This document shows, one piece after another, positions 1-8,723 of a stretch of DNA of 64,000 bases; the stretch's first letter is position 1; each line of letters opens with the position of its first letter. Made by a program: the position numbers and the translations under genes. Source of the stretch: Hydrogenophilales bacterium 28-61-23. GTDB lineage: Bacteria > Pseudomonadota > Gammaproteobacteria > Burkholderiales > Thiobacillaceae. The notes beneath the pieces are model-generated. The model did not search any database, had not been told where the DNA came from, and was given only the letters and a program-made list of their open reading frames with translations. The stretch lies in assembly GCA_002281555.1 (NCBI GenBank), contig NCGJ01000003.1:310001-374000 (forward strand). Reading direction: 5' to 3'.

Positions 1-301
1 CCAGCGGCAATAGATCCCTTGGCACGGCATGCGTTTGCCGGTCTTTCAAGAACCACACCCATCGCTTGTCACGAAGCGTCAGAAATGCCTTCATGCCAAA
101 AGATTCGCACAAATCCAACTCGGCAAGCACATTTGACCAGTCATATCTGCCCGGACCCGTTTCGATCACAGCCCATGAATAGATCAGATAACAACCGGCG
201 AATAACCCGGGTTGTTGATCATTGCAGCGGAGCGCCAAGTTGACGGGGCTTGAGCACGTATCCGAACTGGCGAAATAGAGTTTCGGTTTGTTCTTCTTCA
301 T
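1..301 (-). CDS. Partial sugar-hydrolase-like protein (cut by window start)
   Basis: An open frame reads leftward from an ATG at 299-301 to the window edge without a stop, giving about 100 residues of the N-terminus; an in-frame TAG lies just upstream at 317-319. The segment YSWAVIETGPGRYDWSNV followed by a helix and GMKAFLTLRDKRW resembles the start of a TIM-barrel glycoside hydrolase of the GH42/GH35 kind, where a W-x-x-I-E-P-x-x-G-x-Y-[DN] strand is usual. There is no recognisable signal peptide in the visible part and no strong ribosome-binding site. It follows the FG-GAP protein gene and its terminator in the leftward polysaccharide cluster, so a role in polysaccharide processing is likely. 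The family assignment rests on a short stretch only. Confidence 0.55.
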   Translation of the reverse strand, partial: MKKNKPKLYFASSDTCSSPVNLALRCNDQQPGLFAGCYLIYSWAVIETGPGRYDWSNVLAELDLCESFGMKAFLTLRDKRWVWFLKDRQTHAVPRDLLPL

Positions 302-325
302 TTTAAGCAAGCAACACTACACAAC

Positions 326-358
326 AAAAAGCCGGAAATGGACGCATCCATTTCCGGC
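326..358 (-). terminator. Intrinsic terminator of the FG-GAP protein gene
   Basis: A perfect 12-bp stem (331-342 with 347-358, loop CGCA) is followed on the minus strand by five T. It lies about 60 bp past the stop codon of the leftward FG-GAP gene and only 25 bp before the next leftward start codon at 301. Confidence 0.85.
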
Positions 359-416
359 ATACCCGCCAACCATTAAATTGAAAAACAGATTACATGACCA
401 GCACTACTTTACGGCA

Positions 417-3400
417 TCAATTCCAACCGCTCAATTTCAAAGGCAATGCATACACCGACCATTTCATCGAACCCACCTTGACCAACGACTTGACGTCGCC
501 AACCGGCATGGGATCGAGCTGCAAAGTGACATTGGCGCCCGAGGGTATCCGGAAATCAAAACCGTCCGTACCGCTATTCATCACGTTCAAGCCGAATACG
601 ATTTCATTGGGATTGCTCGTATTCAGAACATCGTTTGCCTCGACCCCATCCGCAGTCACGCTGGAAAAACCGGCATCGGACACGACCTTACCGGCCACAT
701 TCAAAGCCGTTCCACCCGCGCTAAGACGTAGATGCCATGCCCCGCCCTTGTCTTTCCACAGCATCACACCGGCATCGACAGCCGGATTGAAATACAGCGG
801 ACCATAGGGGTTAGGCGTGGGAAGCCAATAGGCATTGGCCTGACCAATTGTATTTCCGGTTTTCAGGGCACGCTCCTGGAAGAGCTTATCCTGGTTGTAC
901 GCGATACCCACCATTGAATCCGGGGCAGGCAAGAACGCCACACCATCGAGATCCGAAGTGACCTGCCCGACTAGCGAGAAGCCGTTATCGAACAACTTAA
1001 AGCTATCGCCCGCCTCGGTATTGACCGGTGTTGCCGCAGGCATGACGCTGGATGTAAGGACACTTAAATTCCCAAAATGCCAGGAACCGGCTCCGTTGAT
1101 GTGCGCTTCCAAGCCACCGCCAACGCCCTCTCCAACATACAAGCCCAGGCCCTTACCTGTTAGCACGCCAGGCATAGGCGCCTGAAGCAAAGCCAGATCG
1201 GTAATCCAGCCAACCGGGCTGATCAAACCGCTTGCGCCACCGAAATGCATGATGCGTGGGTTGGGAATTCCGGAACGATCCGCAGCCAGCAAAACCCGAG
1301 CATTGGGAGCGGGACTGAAATCGAAGCCATCCTCCCCGTTAGCGATGACCGCGCTCAACTTCAGCCCAAACTCACTGACAGCGTACACATCGTCGCCATC
1401 CAGCTTGATCGGCGTGTTCGATACCAGTGGCTTATCGGAAAGCAGCTTCACGTTGAAATTGGTCGCATTGCCGCTGCCACTCACACGGACATGCATCGGC
1501 CCATCGAAACTGTCCGCCCAGACAAACACACCTTCCTTGGCGCCTGGCACATAACTCGGCTTGCCCTTCACATATGAACCCACGGACTCCTGTACCTGGA
1601 GAATCACATCCGCCGGCATATCGCTCACTTCCTGAACGACGCCACTGGGCCAGACCACCTTGATCTTCTCGACGCGCTGGTTAGCAGCCAAACCGAAGTG
1701 CAAGCGCTGATGATCCTGGGAGAACAAGTGCATGCCACCGCCCGCTTCGCGCAATTGCGTCTTACCGCCCGCAGTCACAAAAACGCTCGCGCCGACGCCA
1801 TCGCGGTTAGATTTGACGCCGATCAGATCGATTTCCAGCCAGTGATTGCCATTCTGAGTGGTGTTTCGGAATATCTGATCCGGGCCATTCAGGAAAGGCG
1901 GCGGCCACATGCCATTGGTCACGAACAAATCCAGCCGGCCGTCGCCATCGTAGTCCGCCACGGCAACAGACTCGCCACGTCCCTCCATACTACCCTCGGC
2001 GCCGCCGGCCAAAGGCACTGTGCTGAATACGCCTGTGCCGTTGTTCTCGTAAAGAATGTTCGGGTAATTAAGAATCTGGCCGCGGCAGACGACATAGATG
2101 TCCAGGTCCATATCGTTGTCAAAGTCCCCCGCCCCGACCGAAGCGCAGGAGGTCGGCACGGTAAACCCGGATGCACTGGATTTATCGACCAGCTTGCCGC
2201 CCTGATTGACAAAGAAACGGTTCTTCAAAGTTGCCGCATAGGGCAGGAAACCAATCGACTGCAAACCGGTGACCTGCGCCGTGGGCGATTCAACAATCAA
2301 CACATTAGGCAAAAGCTGGTTTTCGGCCTTACCGATCGCCAAACCACGCGACCGCACCATCCACTTGCCTGAAGTCGTATCGAAACCGACCAGAAAACCG
2401 CTGGCGGTATTGTTCAACTGCCCATTCGTCACCCAATTGGCCGGGTCGGAAAGCGATAGCGTAAATGGCATCGTGAGCGGGTGATGGCCATCCGTGCCAA
2501 CGAATATTTCATTGACACTGATCTTCGCGCTATTCCGGGTGAATTTGAAGGTCAGATCGCCGCTGGCGCTGAAATCAAAGCCGATCTCCGGATCCTTGGT
2601 CGGGAAATAACCGGCAACCGTATTGTTGTTCAGCAAAACCACATCGGTTTCGTTATCGCCTTTCTTTACCGCAAGAAAGGCGTCGGGGCGCAAGTCACCG
2701 GTAAAGTCGGCCAAAGCGGAATCGTGTACCAATGAAACACTGCTCATAGCCAGACTGGGCGTGATTTTGGTGTATGGCCAGGTGCCTATATCCAATACCG
2801 TGCCCGGGAATGCAAAAAAACCGGAAACCATCAAATCCAGGCGGCCATCGCCATTCAAATCGGACAACTGGGAATAATTCGAACGCCCGACTCCATGCGT
2901 CAACAAACCCGCATCCGCTCCCGCATCCTGAAATGAATTATTTAGCTGGGTAAAAAGCGTGGATGGGAAACTACCGTCAGTGGTTTCGGTCGCGATGAAT
3001 AGATCAAGCGCCCCATCCTTGTTTCCTTCAATCCAGTGCGGCGTCCGTCCTCGACCGCAAGCGTATTGGACACCACGTTCGGCGGCGATATCCGTGCCGC
3101 CCGTCTCGGAAAAGATATAGAAATGGTTAAACCAGTTTGGCAGCGGATTTGCGCAATCTCTCCCGCCACCGGAACCAGCACCCGAAACCTCGATTAAAGA
3201 TTGATAGCCGCTATTATCGAAATCGCCCCAGGCGGCACCGTGCGTATCCGCCTTATCGTTGATACCGCCTAATAACTGCCTGGCCACATCGGTGAAAGTG
3301 CCGTCACCGTTATTCCGGTAGAGGCCGGGATAGGTCTGATGGTTGGAAACCCAGACATCGGGCCGGCCATCCGCGTTGTAATCCCCCCAGGAGACACCCC

Positions 3401-3533
3401 AGGTCTCGCCACGATGCGAAATTCCCGAACCTTGAGTGACGTCGGCAAATTCAATGCCTGACGCGTGAGCAACTCCTGAAAAAAGGTATGCACAGAGCAA
3501 CCCAACAGCGTTCACGAGAATGGACTTAGTCAT
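417..3533 (-). CDS. Secreted FG-GAP/VCBS repeat protein with ASPIC/UnbV domain
   Basis: This 1038-residue protein starts at the ATG at 3533, 7 nt after a GGAG; an upstream in-frame start exists but would bury the signal peptide. Residues 1-24 are a Sec signal peptide ending AHA. The first half carries calcium-binding FG-GAP/VCBS motifs of the D-x-D-x-D-G-x-x-D type (GDYNADGRPD, SDLNGDGRLD, GDFDNDMDLD, ADYDGDGRLD), predicting a beta-propeller. Residues about 561-630 form an ASPIC/UnbV domain (NRDGVGASV, LHFGL, VWPSG). The last 380 residues contain three similar beta-rich modules with a D-G-x-x-F-x-x-A-P signature (about 665-770, 790-905 and 912-1030). It probably binds the polysaccharide or the cell surface outside the cell. 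No enzymatic motif was seen. Confidence 0.85.
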   Translation of the reverse strand: MTKSILVNAVGLLCAYLFSGVAHASGIEFADVTQGSGISHRGETWGVSWGDYNADGRPDVWVSNHQTYPGLYRNNGDGTFTDVARQLLGGINDKADTHGAAWGDFDNSGYQSLIEVSGAGSGGGRDCANPLPNWFNHFYIFSETGGTDIAAERGVQYACGRGRTPHWIEGNKDGALDLFIATETTDGSFPSTLFTQLNNSFQDAGADAGLLTHGVGRSNYSQLSDLNGDGRLDLMVSGFFAFPGTVLDIGTWPYTKITPSLAMSSVSLVHDSALADFTGDLRPDAFLAVKKGDNETDVVLLNNNTVAGYFPTKDPEIGFDFSASGDLTFKFTRNSAKISVNEIFVGTDGHHPLTMPFTLSLSDPANWVTNGQLNNTASGFLVGFDTTSGKWMVRSRGLAIGKAENQLLPNVLIVESPTAQVTGLQSIGFLPYAATLKNRFFVNQGGKLVDKSSASGFTVPTSCASVGAGDFDNDMDLDIYVVCRGQILNYPNILYENNGTGVFSTVPLAGGAEGSMEGRGESVAVADYDGDGRLDLFVTNGMWPPPFLNGPDQIFRNTTQNGNHWLEIDLIGVKSNRDGVGASVFVTAGGKTQLREAGGGMHLFSQDHQRLHFGLAANQRVEKIKVVWPSGVVQEVSDMPADVILQVQESVGSYVKGKPSYVPGAKEGVFVWADSFDGPMHVRVSGSGNATNFNVKLLSDKPLVSNTPIKLDGDDVYAVSEFGLKLSAVIANGEDGFDFSPAPNARVLLAADRSGIPNPRIMHFGGASGLISPVGWITDLALLQAPMPGVLTGKGLGLYVGEGVGGGLEAHINGAGSWHFGNLSVLTSSVMPAATPVNTEAGDSFKLFDNGFSLVGQVTSDLDGVAFLPAPDSMVGIAYNQDKLFQERALKTGNTIGQANAYWLPTPNPYGPLYFNPAVDAGVMLWKDKGGAWHLRLSAGGTALNVAGKVVSDAGFSSVTADGVEANDVLNTSNPNEIVFGLNVMNSGTDGFDFRIPSGANVTLQLDPMPVGDVKSLVKVGSMKWSVYALPLKLSGWN

Positions 3534-3816
3534 AGTTTCTCCAACCAATCTACTTAAAAACAACTCAATTAGTAACAAAACAGCGGGCGCACGAACCGCA
3601 CTAAAGCAGCAAAACCTGTGCCACATGCAAAACAAACAAAAACACAGGTCCAGGCCCGGAAACCCAAGTAGAAGTCACACCAGACCGTATGCGATGGCTA
3701 GGTAGATGGAAGGCTGCCATGGACGCCGTGTCAAAATATCATCAAGATCAACTTAATTACGACATAAAAAACATGTCATAAAATCCAACTCACAACGCCA
3801 CCTCGACAACAGCAAT

Positions 3817-4398
3817 CTATAAGGGGACTCTAAAAACAACATCCGACAGACAATTCTCCTTGATTATTACCGCAGGATTTCCGGAAACTATTGTATACGG
3901 GGCCACACTCTTGGTTACATATGCCCCACCAGCCACCCTGCATCCCTGCCCAAGAGTTATTCCACCCACTATGATTGCGTGCGGCCCTATCCAGACATCA
4001 TCGCATATATCCGGGCATTCACTACTTCGCCCGCCATCAACCGATATTCTATCTTTTCGTCCGATTGTTACACCATGAAACAAGGTCACATTATTGCCAA
4101 TTCTGGCATTAGGATTTACCACCAACCCCCAAGCATGCGTTAGCATCAGACCCTTGCCGATTTTAGTTCGCCAAGGAAAATCCACACCAGCACTACTCGT
4201 ACAAAAATAATGTAATAATCTTAGCGGAAAAAGAAAAATAATTTTTAACACGCGGGAAGATGCCGCAATTTGACACAACCTCATTGTAACGATTGGCCTA
4301 AAAGTTCTACGGGCAAAGAATCCAACAACTAACAACCGCCAGCTAAAGCAGCCGTACTGTCTATATACATCAGCCTGCAAAGCTTTGATATTTGACAA
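3817..4398 (-). CDS. Serine O-acetyltransferase-like hexapeptide transferase
   Basis: The 193-residue protein has a helical N-terminus (KALQADVYRQYG) and a C-terminal left-handed beta-helix built of hexapeptide repeats (IGKGLMLTHAWGLVV, IGNNVTLFHGVTIG, ICDDVWIGPHAIIVGG), as in the CysE/colanic-acid acetyltransferase family. The conserved catalytic-type histidines (LTHAWG, FHGVTIG) are present. Start is a TTG at 4398 preceded by a G-rich stretch. It lies between a glycosyltransferase and a surface protein gene, so it more likely O-acetylates a polysaccharide or sugar precursor than makes O-acetylserine. Its AT-rich composition differs from most of the window and suggests transfer. Confidence 0.82.
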   Translation of the reverse strand: MSNIKALQADVYRQYGCFSWRLLVVGFFARRTFRPIVTMRLCQIAASSRVLKIIFLFPLRLLHYFCTSSAGVDFPWRTKIGKGLMLTHAWGLVVNPNARIGNNVTLFHGVTIGRKDRISVDGGRSSECPDICDDVWIGPHAIIVGGITLGQGCRVAGGAYVTKSVAPYTIVSGNPAVIIKENCLSDVVFRVPL

Positions 4399-4493
4399 TG
4401 TCGCCCCCCATTATTTGAGCACCAGCGCCGCACTGAGCAGCAGTATTGCATTGCAATTTTGGCCGAAAATAAAAAACATTAACACCAACTTCT

Positions 4494-5603
4494 TTAACCC
4501 AACAGAATATGTTCTCGATATTTAATTGAGATACGTTCCCAACTGAAATACTCACAAGCATCATAAGCATTCGCATGGTAGCTTGCATAGTCCCCACGAA
4601 CCGTCTCTAAAGCATCATACAAACCATCACAAACATCGGCATTAGCCTCAACCAATTCACCAAATTTAAATATTAAAGTCTCCGAAATATCACCAACATT
4701 TGTCGCAACAACCGGCCTTTTGAAAGCAAGCGCTAGCTTAATAACGCCACTTGTGGTTCCCTCGACATATGGAAGAACCACAACATCTGATGCCGAAAAA
4801 TAAATTTGGACGTCTTGAAACGGCACTCTGCCATCCTTCAATATTACATTTTCACCTCTAACGAGAGCCTCGTACTCCGCTACATCATCAAAACTAGCAT
4901 CCTTCATTCCATTAAACCCGGCGACTATAAATTTGCAATCCTTTTGATCGACAAACCTAGCCGCTAGACGTAAAAATAGATTTATCCCCTTTCTAGGGGT
5001 TATGCGTCCAAAGAATAGAACAACAAAATCATTTACACCAACGCCAGGAACCAAACCCCTAGCGCCAATCTTATCCAGCCCCTTAGTATCAAATAGATCA
5101 TATATGCCATGCGGGACAACCAAAATTGGATTTATAACCCCCATATTCGCAACCTGAACTTTAGCCGCCTCGGAATTCACTATGACCTTATTGAACAACC
5201 TGTAATACAGAGAAAGCTCGTACCGACTCCATCTTTTTGGGTAATGTGGCAAAACATCATGAATGGTCACAGCAGTATCAATACCCACAAACCTCAGCAA
5301 TGCGACCAATGACGCATCAGCAACCGGGAATTTCAGCCACGATTGAAAAAGCACCACATCAGGCTTTATTTTCAGCAAATAAAAAAACAACCTAACCACA
5401 TCCAACGGATAGCGTCTGCTTCTCCCAAAGAATTTTATAATATCAAACTGAAATTTCTGATAATAATTTGTCGCATTTCGCCCAGTAATCAAAACCACCT
5501 CGCAATCTTTTGACAGCGCGCGAGCAAGCGAAACAGAATAATCGGTCAACCCAGAATTACCTGTGTAACAAACTATAGCAACCTTCTTCTTCTCGAGTAA
5601 CAT
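4494..5603 (-). CDS. GT4-family glycosyltransferase
   Basis: The 369-residue protein shows a GT-B fold: an N-terminal acceptor domain beginning KVAIVCYTGNSGLTDYSVSL and a C-terminal nucleotide-sugar domain with FFGRITPRKGINLFL and the E-x7-E-like region VLPYVEGTTSGVIKLALAF followed by PVVATNVGDISE. It should transfer a sugar to a lipid-linked oligosaccharide on the cytoplasmic side of the inner membrane. Start taken at the ATG at 5603; a GTG one codon earlier is possible. It is 10 nt downstream of the flippase gene in the same operon. Composition is strongly AT-rich, as in the acetyltransferase gene next to it. Donor and linkage cannot be told. Confidence 0.85.
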   Translation of the reverse strand: MLLEKKKVAIVCYTGNSGLTDYSVSLARALSKDCEVVLITGRNATNYYQKFQFDIIKFFGRSRRYPLDVVRLFFYLLKIKPDVVLFQSWLKFPVADASLVALLRFVGIDTAVTIHDVLPHYPKRWSRYELSLYYRLFNKVIVNSEAAKVQVANMGVINPILVVPHGIYDLFDTKGLDKIGARGLVPGVGVNDFVVLFFGRITPRKGINLFLRLAARFVDQKDCKFIVAGFNGMKDASFDDVAEYEALVRGENVILKDGRVPFQDVQIYFSASDVVVLPYVEGTTSGVIKLALAFKRPVVATNVGDISETLIFKFGELVEANADVCDGLYDALETVRGDYASYHANAYDACEYFSWERISIKYREHILLG

Positions 5604-5613
5604 CACATCACCA

Positions 5614-7119
5614 TCATTTTCTTCTTAGCTCCCCCAGCATATTAATTTCACCCTTACTAACCAACCCTACAACCACCATAAAAACTAACATCAGAACAAA
5701 AGATACCATTGCAGAAAACCACACCACGACATAAGCATTCAACAAATTACCAGCCAACACCGCCATAATTAAGCCAAAAAAGATCTTAACCAATTCAATC
5801 TTCATTACCGAATAGTACAATCCACTTGAACCCAAATGCCGAATTATTATCATATTACTCACCACAAGACCCAATGCATTGGCAATCAACATGGAAGCAG
5901 CGCCAAACTTCGGGATCAAAAATAAAGACAACATTATTGAAGAAGAAAGTATCAGGTTTGTTACGACCTGGATTCTGTTTTTTTCCACAGTCTGAAGCAG
6001 CAAGTCCAGAATATGGCGCTGGCTCTCCAGCGCCATGACCCCGAGCATGCCAGTGAACAAAACCGCCGCCAAATCCGAGTATTTCCCCTTGGTCAGTATG
6101 GAAAATAATTCAGGGCCACTGACCAGCATTGGCACGGCGATCAATGAAAGAACGATGAAGTTCGTTTTAAGCACCAGATTGGCGAGTTTGACCAGCGCGC
6201 CGAAATCGCCATTTTGAGTGTATCGGGAAATAAAAATCGGGCGGACGAATCCAGCCAGCATCTGCGCCGGCAAGTAGCGTTTCACCATATCGATCAGGGC
6301 TTGCGCAAAGCCGAAGGTGGCCATTTCGGTGACCGGCAGGTAGCGACTGGCGACCAGCCGATTGGGCGAACTGCCGTAAAGCATGATCGCCAGATGCTGT
6401 ACATAGCCTATGGCGCCATAGCCCGCCATGCGCTTCAGGTTGTCGGTTATCCAACTGCCCGTTTCGACAACGCCGCTGGATATTCTCGCCAACCAGCTCA
6501 TATGCCAGTAGACCATCAGCACCAGCCCGATCATCTCCGATGCAATTTCGAGAAAGATCACGAGTTTCAGCCCGACGTGCCCGCTGAACAGCAGCCCCGC
6601 CAGCACAACCAGCTTGAGGTAGGTGATGATCACCAGAGCGCGCTGCGCCAATTTTTGCTGGAGCAGGGATTCCATAGCCTGGAAAACCATGTTGCGCGTG
6701 GCGCGCAGAAACACGATCACCAGAAACCACTCATAGGCCCATATCCAGCCCGCCAACTCGAAGAAACCGGCTATGGCCAGGCCAAAGGCGTAGGCCACTC
6801 CCAGGCTGGCTATAAGCGTGACCGCGCGCAATCCGATCGTCGCCATGAGCAACTTCTTCAGGGATTGATCCAGCTTTTGCACATGCAGCTCCGGCGCGTA
6901 GCGCAAGAGAATATGGGTCAGGCCAAAGCCGGTCAGCGCCGTGAACAATTCGACAAACGCGGTCAGCACCGAGTAAGCGCCGAACTCGGCGACTTCCAGT
7001 TCACGCACCAGCAGCAGCAGGTAAACGATACCGCCGATCGAGCTCAGTACCTTTCCCAGCAGGAAATGCATCAAGCCTTTTTTTATGTGGCTTTTGCTGT
7101 AACGCTCCTCGCCCGGCAT
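5614..7119 (-). CDS. Polysaccharide flippase (Wzx/MATE-like)
   Basis: The 501-residue membrane protein has about 12-14 hydrophobic segments and the N-terminal pattern of oligosaccharide flippases (HFLLGKVLSSIGGIVYLLLLVR, then EFGAYSVLTAF and GLTHILLRY). It should move lipid-linked repeat units across the inner membrane for Wzy-dependent polymerisation. It starts 8 nt after the stop of the glycoside hydrolase gene. The N-terminal two thirds are GC-rich like the rest of the chromosome, whereas the last 130 codons or so (below about 6.0-6.1 kb) are AT-rich like the two downstream genes. This suggests a recombination junction inside the gene. Confidence 0.83.
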   Translation of the reverse strand: MPGEERYSKSHIKKGLMHFLLGKVLSSIGGIVYLLLLVRELEVAEFGAYSVLTAFVELFTALTGFGLTHILLRYAPELHVQKLDQSLKKLLMATIGLRAVTLIASLGVAYAFGLAIAGFFELAGWIWAYEWFLVIVFLRATRNMVFQAMESLLQQKLAQRALVIITYLKLVVLAGLLFSGHVGLKLVIFLEIASEMIGLVLMVYWHMSWLARISSGVVETGSWITDNLKRMAGYGAIGYVQHLAIMLYGSSPNRLVASRYLPVTEMATFGFAQALIDMVKRYLPAQMLAGFVRPIFISRYTQNGDFGALVKLANLVLKTNFIVLSLIAVPMLVSGPELFSILTKGKYSDLAAVLFTGMLGVMALESQRHILDLLLQTVEKNRIQVVTNLILSSSIMLSLFLIPKFGAASMLIANALGLVVSNMIIIRHLGSSGLYYSVMKIELVKIFFGLIMAVLAGNLLNAYVVVWFSAMVSFVLMLVFMVVVGLVSKGEINMLGELRRK

Positions 7120-7127
7120 GTCGGCAG

Positions 7128-8723
7128 TCAGCGTTTCAACGCTTGCCCGGATACCGCGATGAGCGTGATGGCGGAAAGTGAGTGCATGGGCACAGTCAAG
7201 CGGATTTCCCCGGCTGCATTGGCCTGCACCTGAAGCCGGGAAGTTTGAATGGCCAACATGCCGGGTTGCGCCGTGCTGTTGTTCGCGCTGGCATCCGCAT
7301 GCGCCAGATATTTGTGTTCAACCTGCAGCGTGCGCGAGACCAGGGCTGGAATCTTGACCGTGACCTCGTTTTTCCGATCGGCATGATTGACCAGCCATAT
7401 TTTGTAGGCCCCTTGGTCGGGCGTTTGCATGACGAGCGCCCTGGCATCATGGCCACCGTCGATCTTGGCCGTGTTTGTGGAGCGCATCTTGCTGGGCAGC
7501 ACCTGCTCGGCCATGCCTTCCCTGAATAAAACCAGGCCGAGATAAACCGCGGTGGGAATGAGTTTGTCTTGTTTGTAGTCGCGCACGAAGAGCGCCCAGG
7601 GCGCATCGTTGGCATGCAGCGCGTGCAGGAATGTGCTTTTTATCGGGGCGATTTGAGCCGCGCCGATCAGGAAATCGCCCACATGCAGGGCCGCGTCCAG
7701 GTTGTTGGTACGGGGTTTGTTGGCTTTCCATTCATCGCTGTTGACTTTGCCCTTCGGCCAGCGGGCATGCTCCGTTAACCAGATACCCGGCTGGGAACCC
7801 GGACGCACCGCCTGGATGTCCTCCAGTACAGCGCATATATGCCTAAGCCTGTTGTCCACCGGCGGCCCGCCGGGACGACCGGCATAGTAGGGATGCAACG
7901 CGTAATCATTGATGCTTTCGGGCAATTGCCCGACAACCGCGCGGTTGTATTCGCTGGCGCTGCGTCCGGGCAATGCATCGAAGTCTTCCAGCGGAACCAC
8001 TTGCGGGCTGGACATGCCGCCCGATTCAAATTGCCTGCCAATAGCCGTGGCGCGCTTGGTATATTTTTCGGCGCTCCAGCCGTATGCATCCCGATCCAGC
8101 TCATTGCCCAGTTCGTATTTAATTTCCCGGAATTGCGCGGGGTGCGATACGGCAAGTTGCTGGATATGTTCAAACAAACCCTGTGACTCGGCTTGCAGGA
8201 CTGACAACTCGAGTTCATTCCGAAACCGGCCAAACAGATTGACCACATACCAGGGGCGGCCTTGCACGCTTTCCAGAAAAGAAATGTATTCCGGTATGCC
8301 GAAACGAATGACTCGCGGCTCGCTCCAGCCTGTGGCTTTCTGGGGCACTCTGGCCTCGACCGGCCCAACCGCGCTTTTCCAGTCGAAGTAGTTGCCGAAA
8401 GTGCCACCGGGATAGCGATAGTAGGCGCCGCTGAATCGACTCAGGTAAGCCGCCAGGTCACGGTGCGGCACGGCGCCGTCTGTCGCGCTCATCAAGCCAT
8501 CCTGAAACTGGAACCAGGGCAGATTGAAGCCGAAAAATCCCGGTCCGAAATCGTTACGGACCGGACTACCCGGCACCACCGTTACGGATATCTGGCCCGC
8601 CGACTCTGTCCAGACATTGTCCGGACAGAAATCGCGCGTGGAACTCGCCTCCGTGCAACCGGCAAGCCCGGCAAAAACAGCCCAGACAAGTCCCGCTTTG
8701 AAACAAGCCAGCGTTTGCCTCAA
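7128..8723 (-). CDS. Lipoprotein glycoside hydrolase, clan GH-A (GH51/GH39-like)
   Basis: A 531-residue exported protein with a lipobox LAGC (Cys23), so probably anchored in the outer membrane. The body fits a clan GH-A TIM barrel: YELGNELDR contains the Gly-Asn-Glu acid/base motif (Glu208), and IWLTEHARW holds the likely nucleophile Glu318. Strand motifs YYRYPGGTFGNYFDWK resemble alpha-L-arabinofuranosidases and related enzymes. A C-terminal beta domain (about 400-531) follows. The TTG start overlaps the stop of the upstream membrane-protein gene by 4 nt, implying translational coupling. In a polysaccharide cluster it may trim or release the polymer during export. Substrate is not readable from sequence. 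Confidence 0.75.
   Translation of the reverse strand: MRQTLACFKAGLVWAVFAGLAGCTEASSTRDFCPDNVWTESAGQISVTVVPGSPVRNDFGPGFFGFNLPWFQFQDGLMSATDGAVPHRDLAAYLSRFSGAYYRYPGGTFGNYFDWKSAVGPVEARVPQKATGWSEPRVIRFGIPEYISFLESVQGRPWYVVNLFGRFRNELELSVLQAESQGLFEHIQQLAVSHPAQFREIKYELGNELDRDAYGWSAEKYTKRATAIGRQFESGGMSSPQVVPLEDFDALPGRSASEYNRAVVGQLPESINDYALHPYYAGRPGGPPVDNRLRHICAVLEDIQAVRPGSQPGIWLTEHARWPKGKVNSDEWKANKPRTNNLDAALHVGDFLIGAAQIAPIKSTFLHALHANDAPWALFVRDYKQDKLIPTAVYLGLVLFREGMAEQVLPSKMRSTNTAKIDGGHDARALVMQTPDQGAYKIWLVNHADRKNEVTVKIPALVSRTLQVEHKYLAHADASANNSTAQPGMLAIQTSRLQVQANAAGEIRLTVPMHSLSAITLIAVSGQALKR

Noticed and set aside
4370-4597. 75-codon leftward frame between the GT4 and acetyltransferase genes
   Set aside because: Overlaps the ends of both genes out of frame; low-complexity Met-rich start and no family features.
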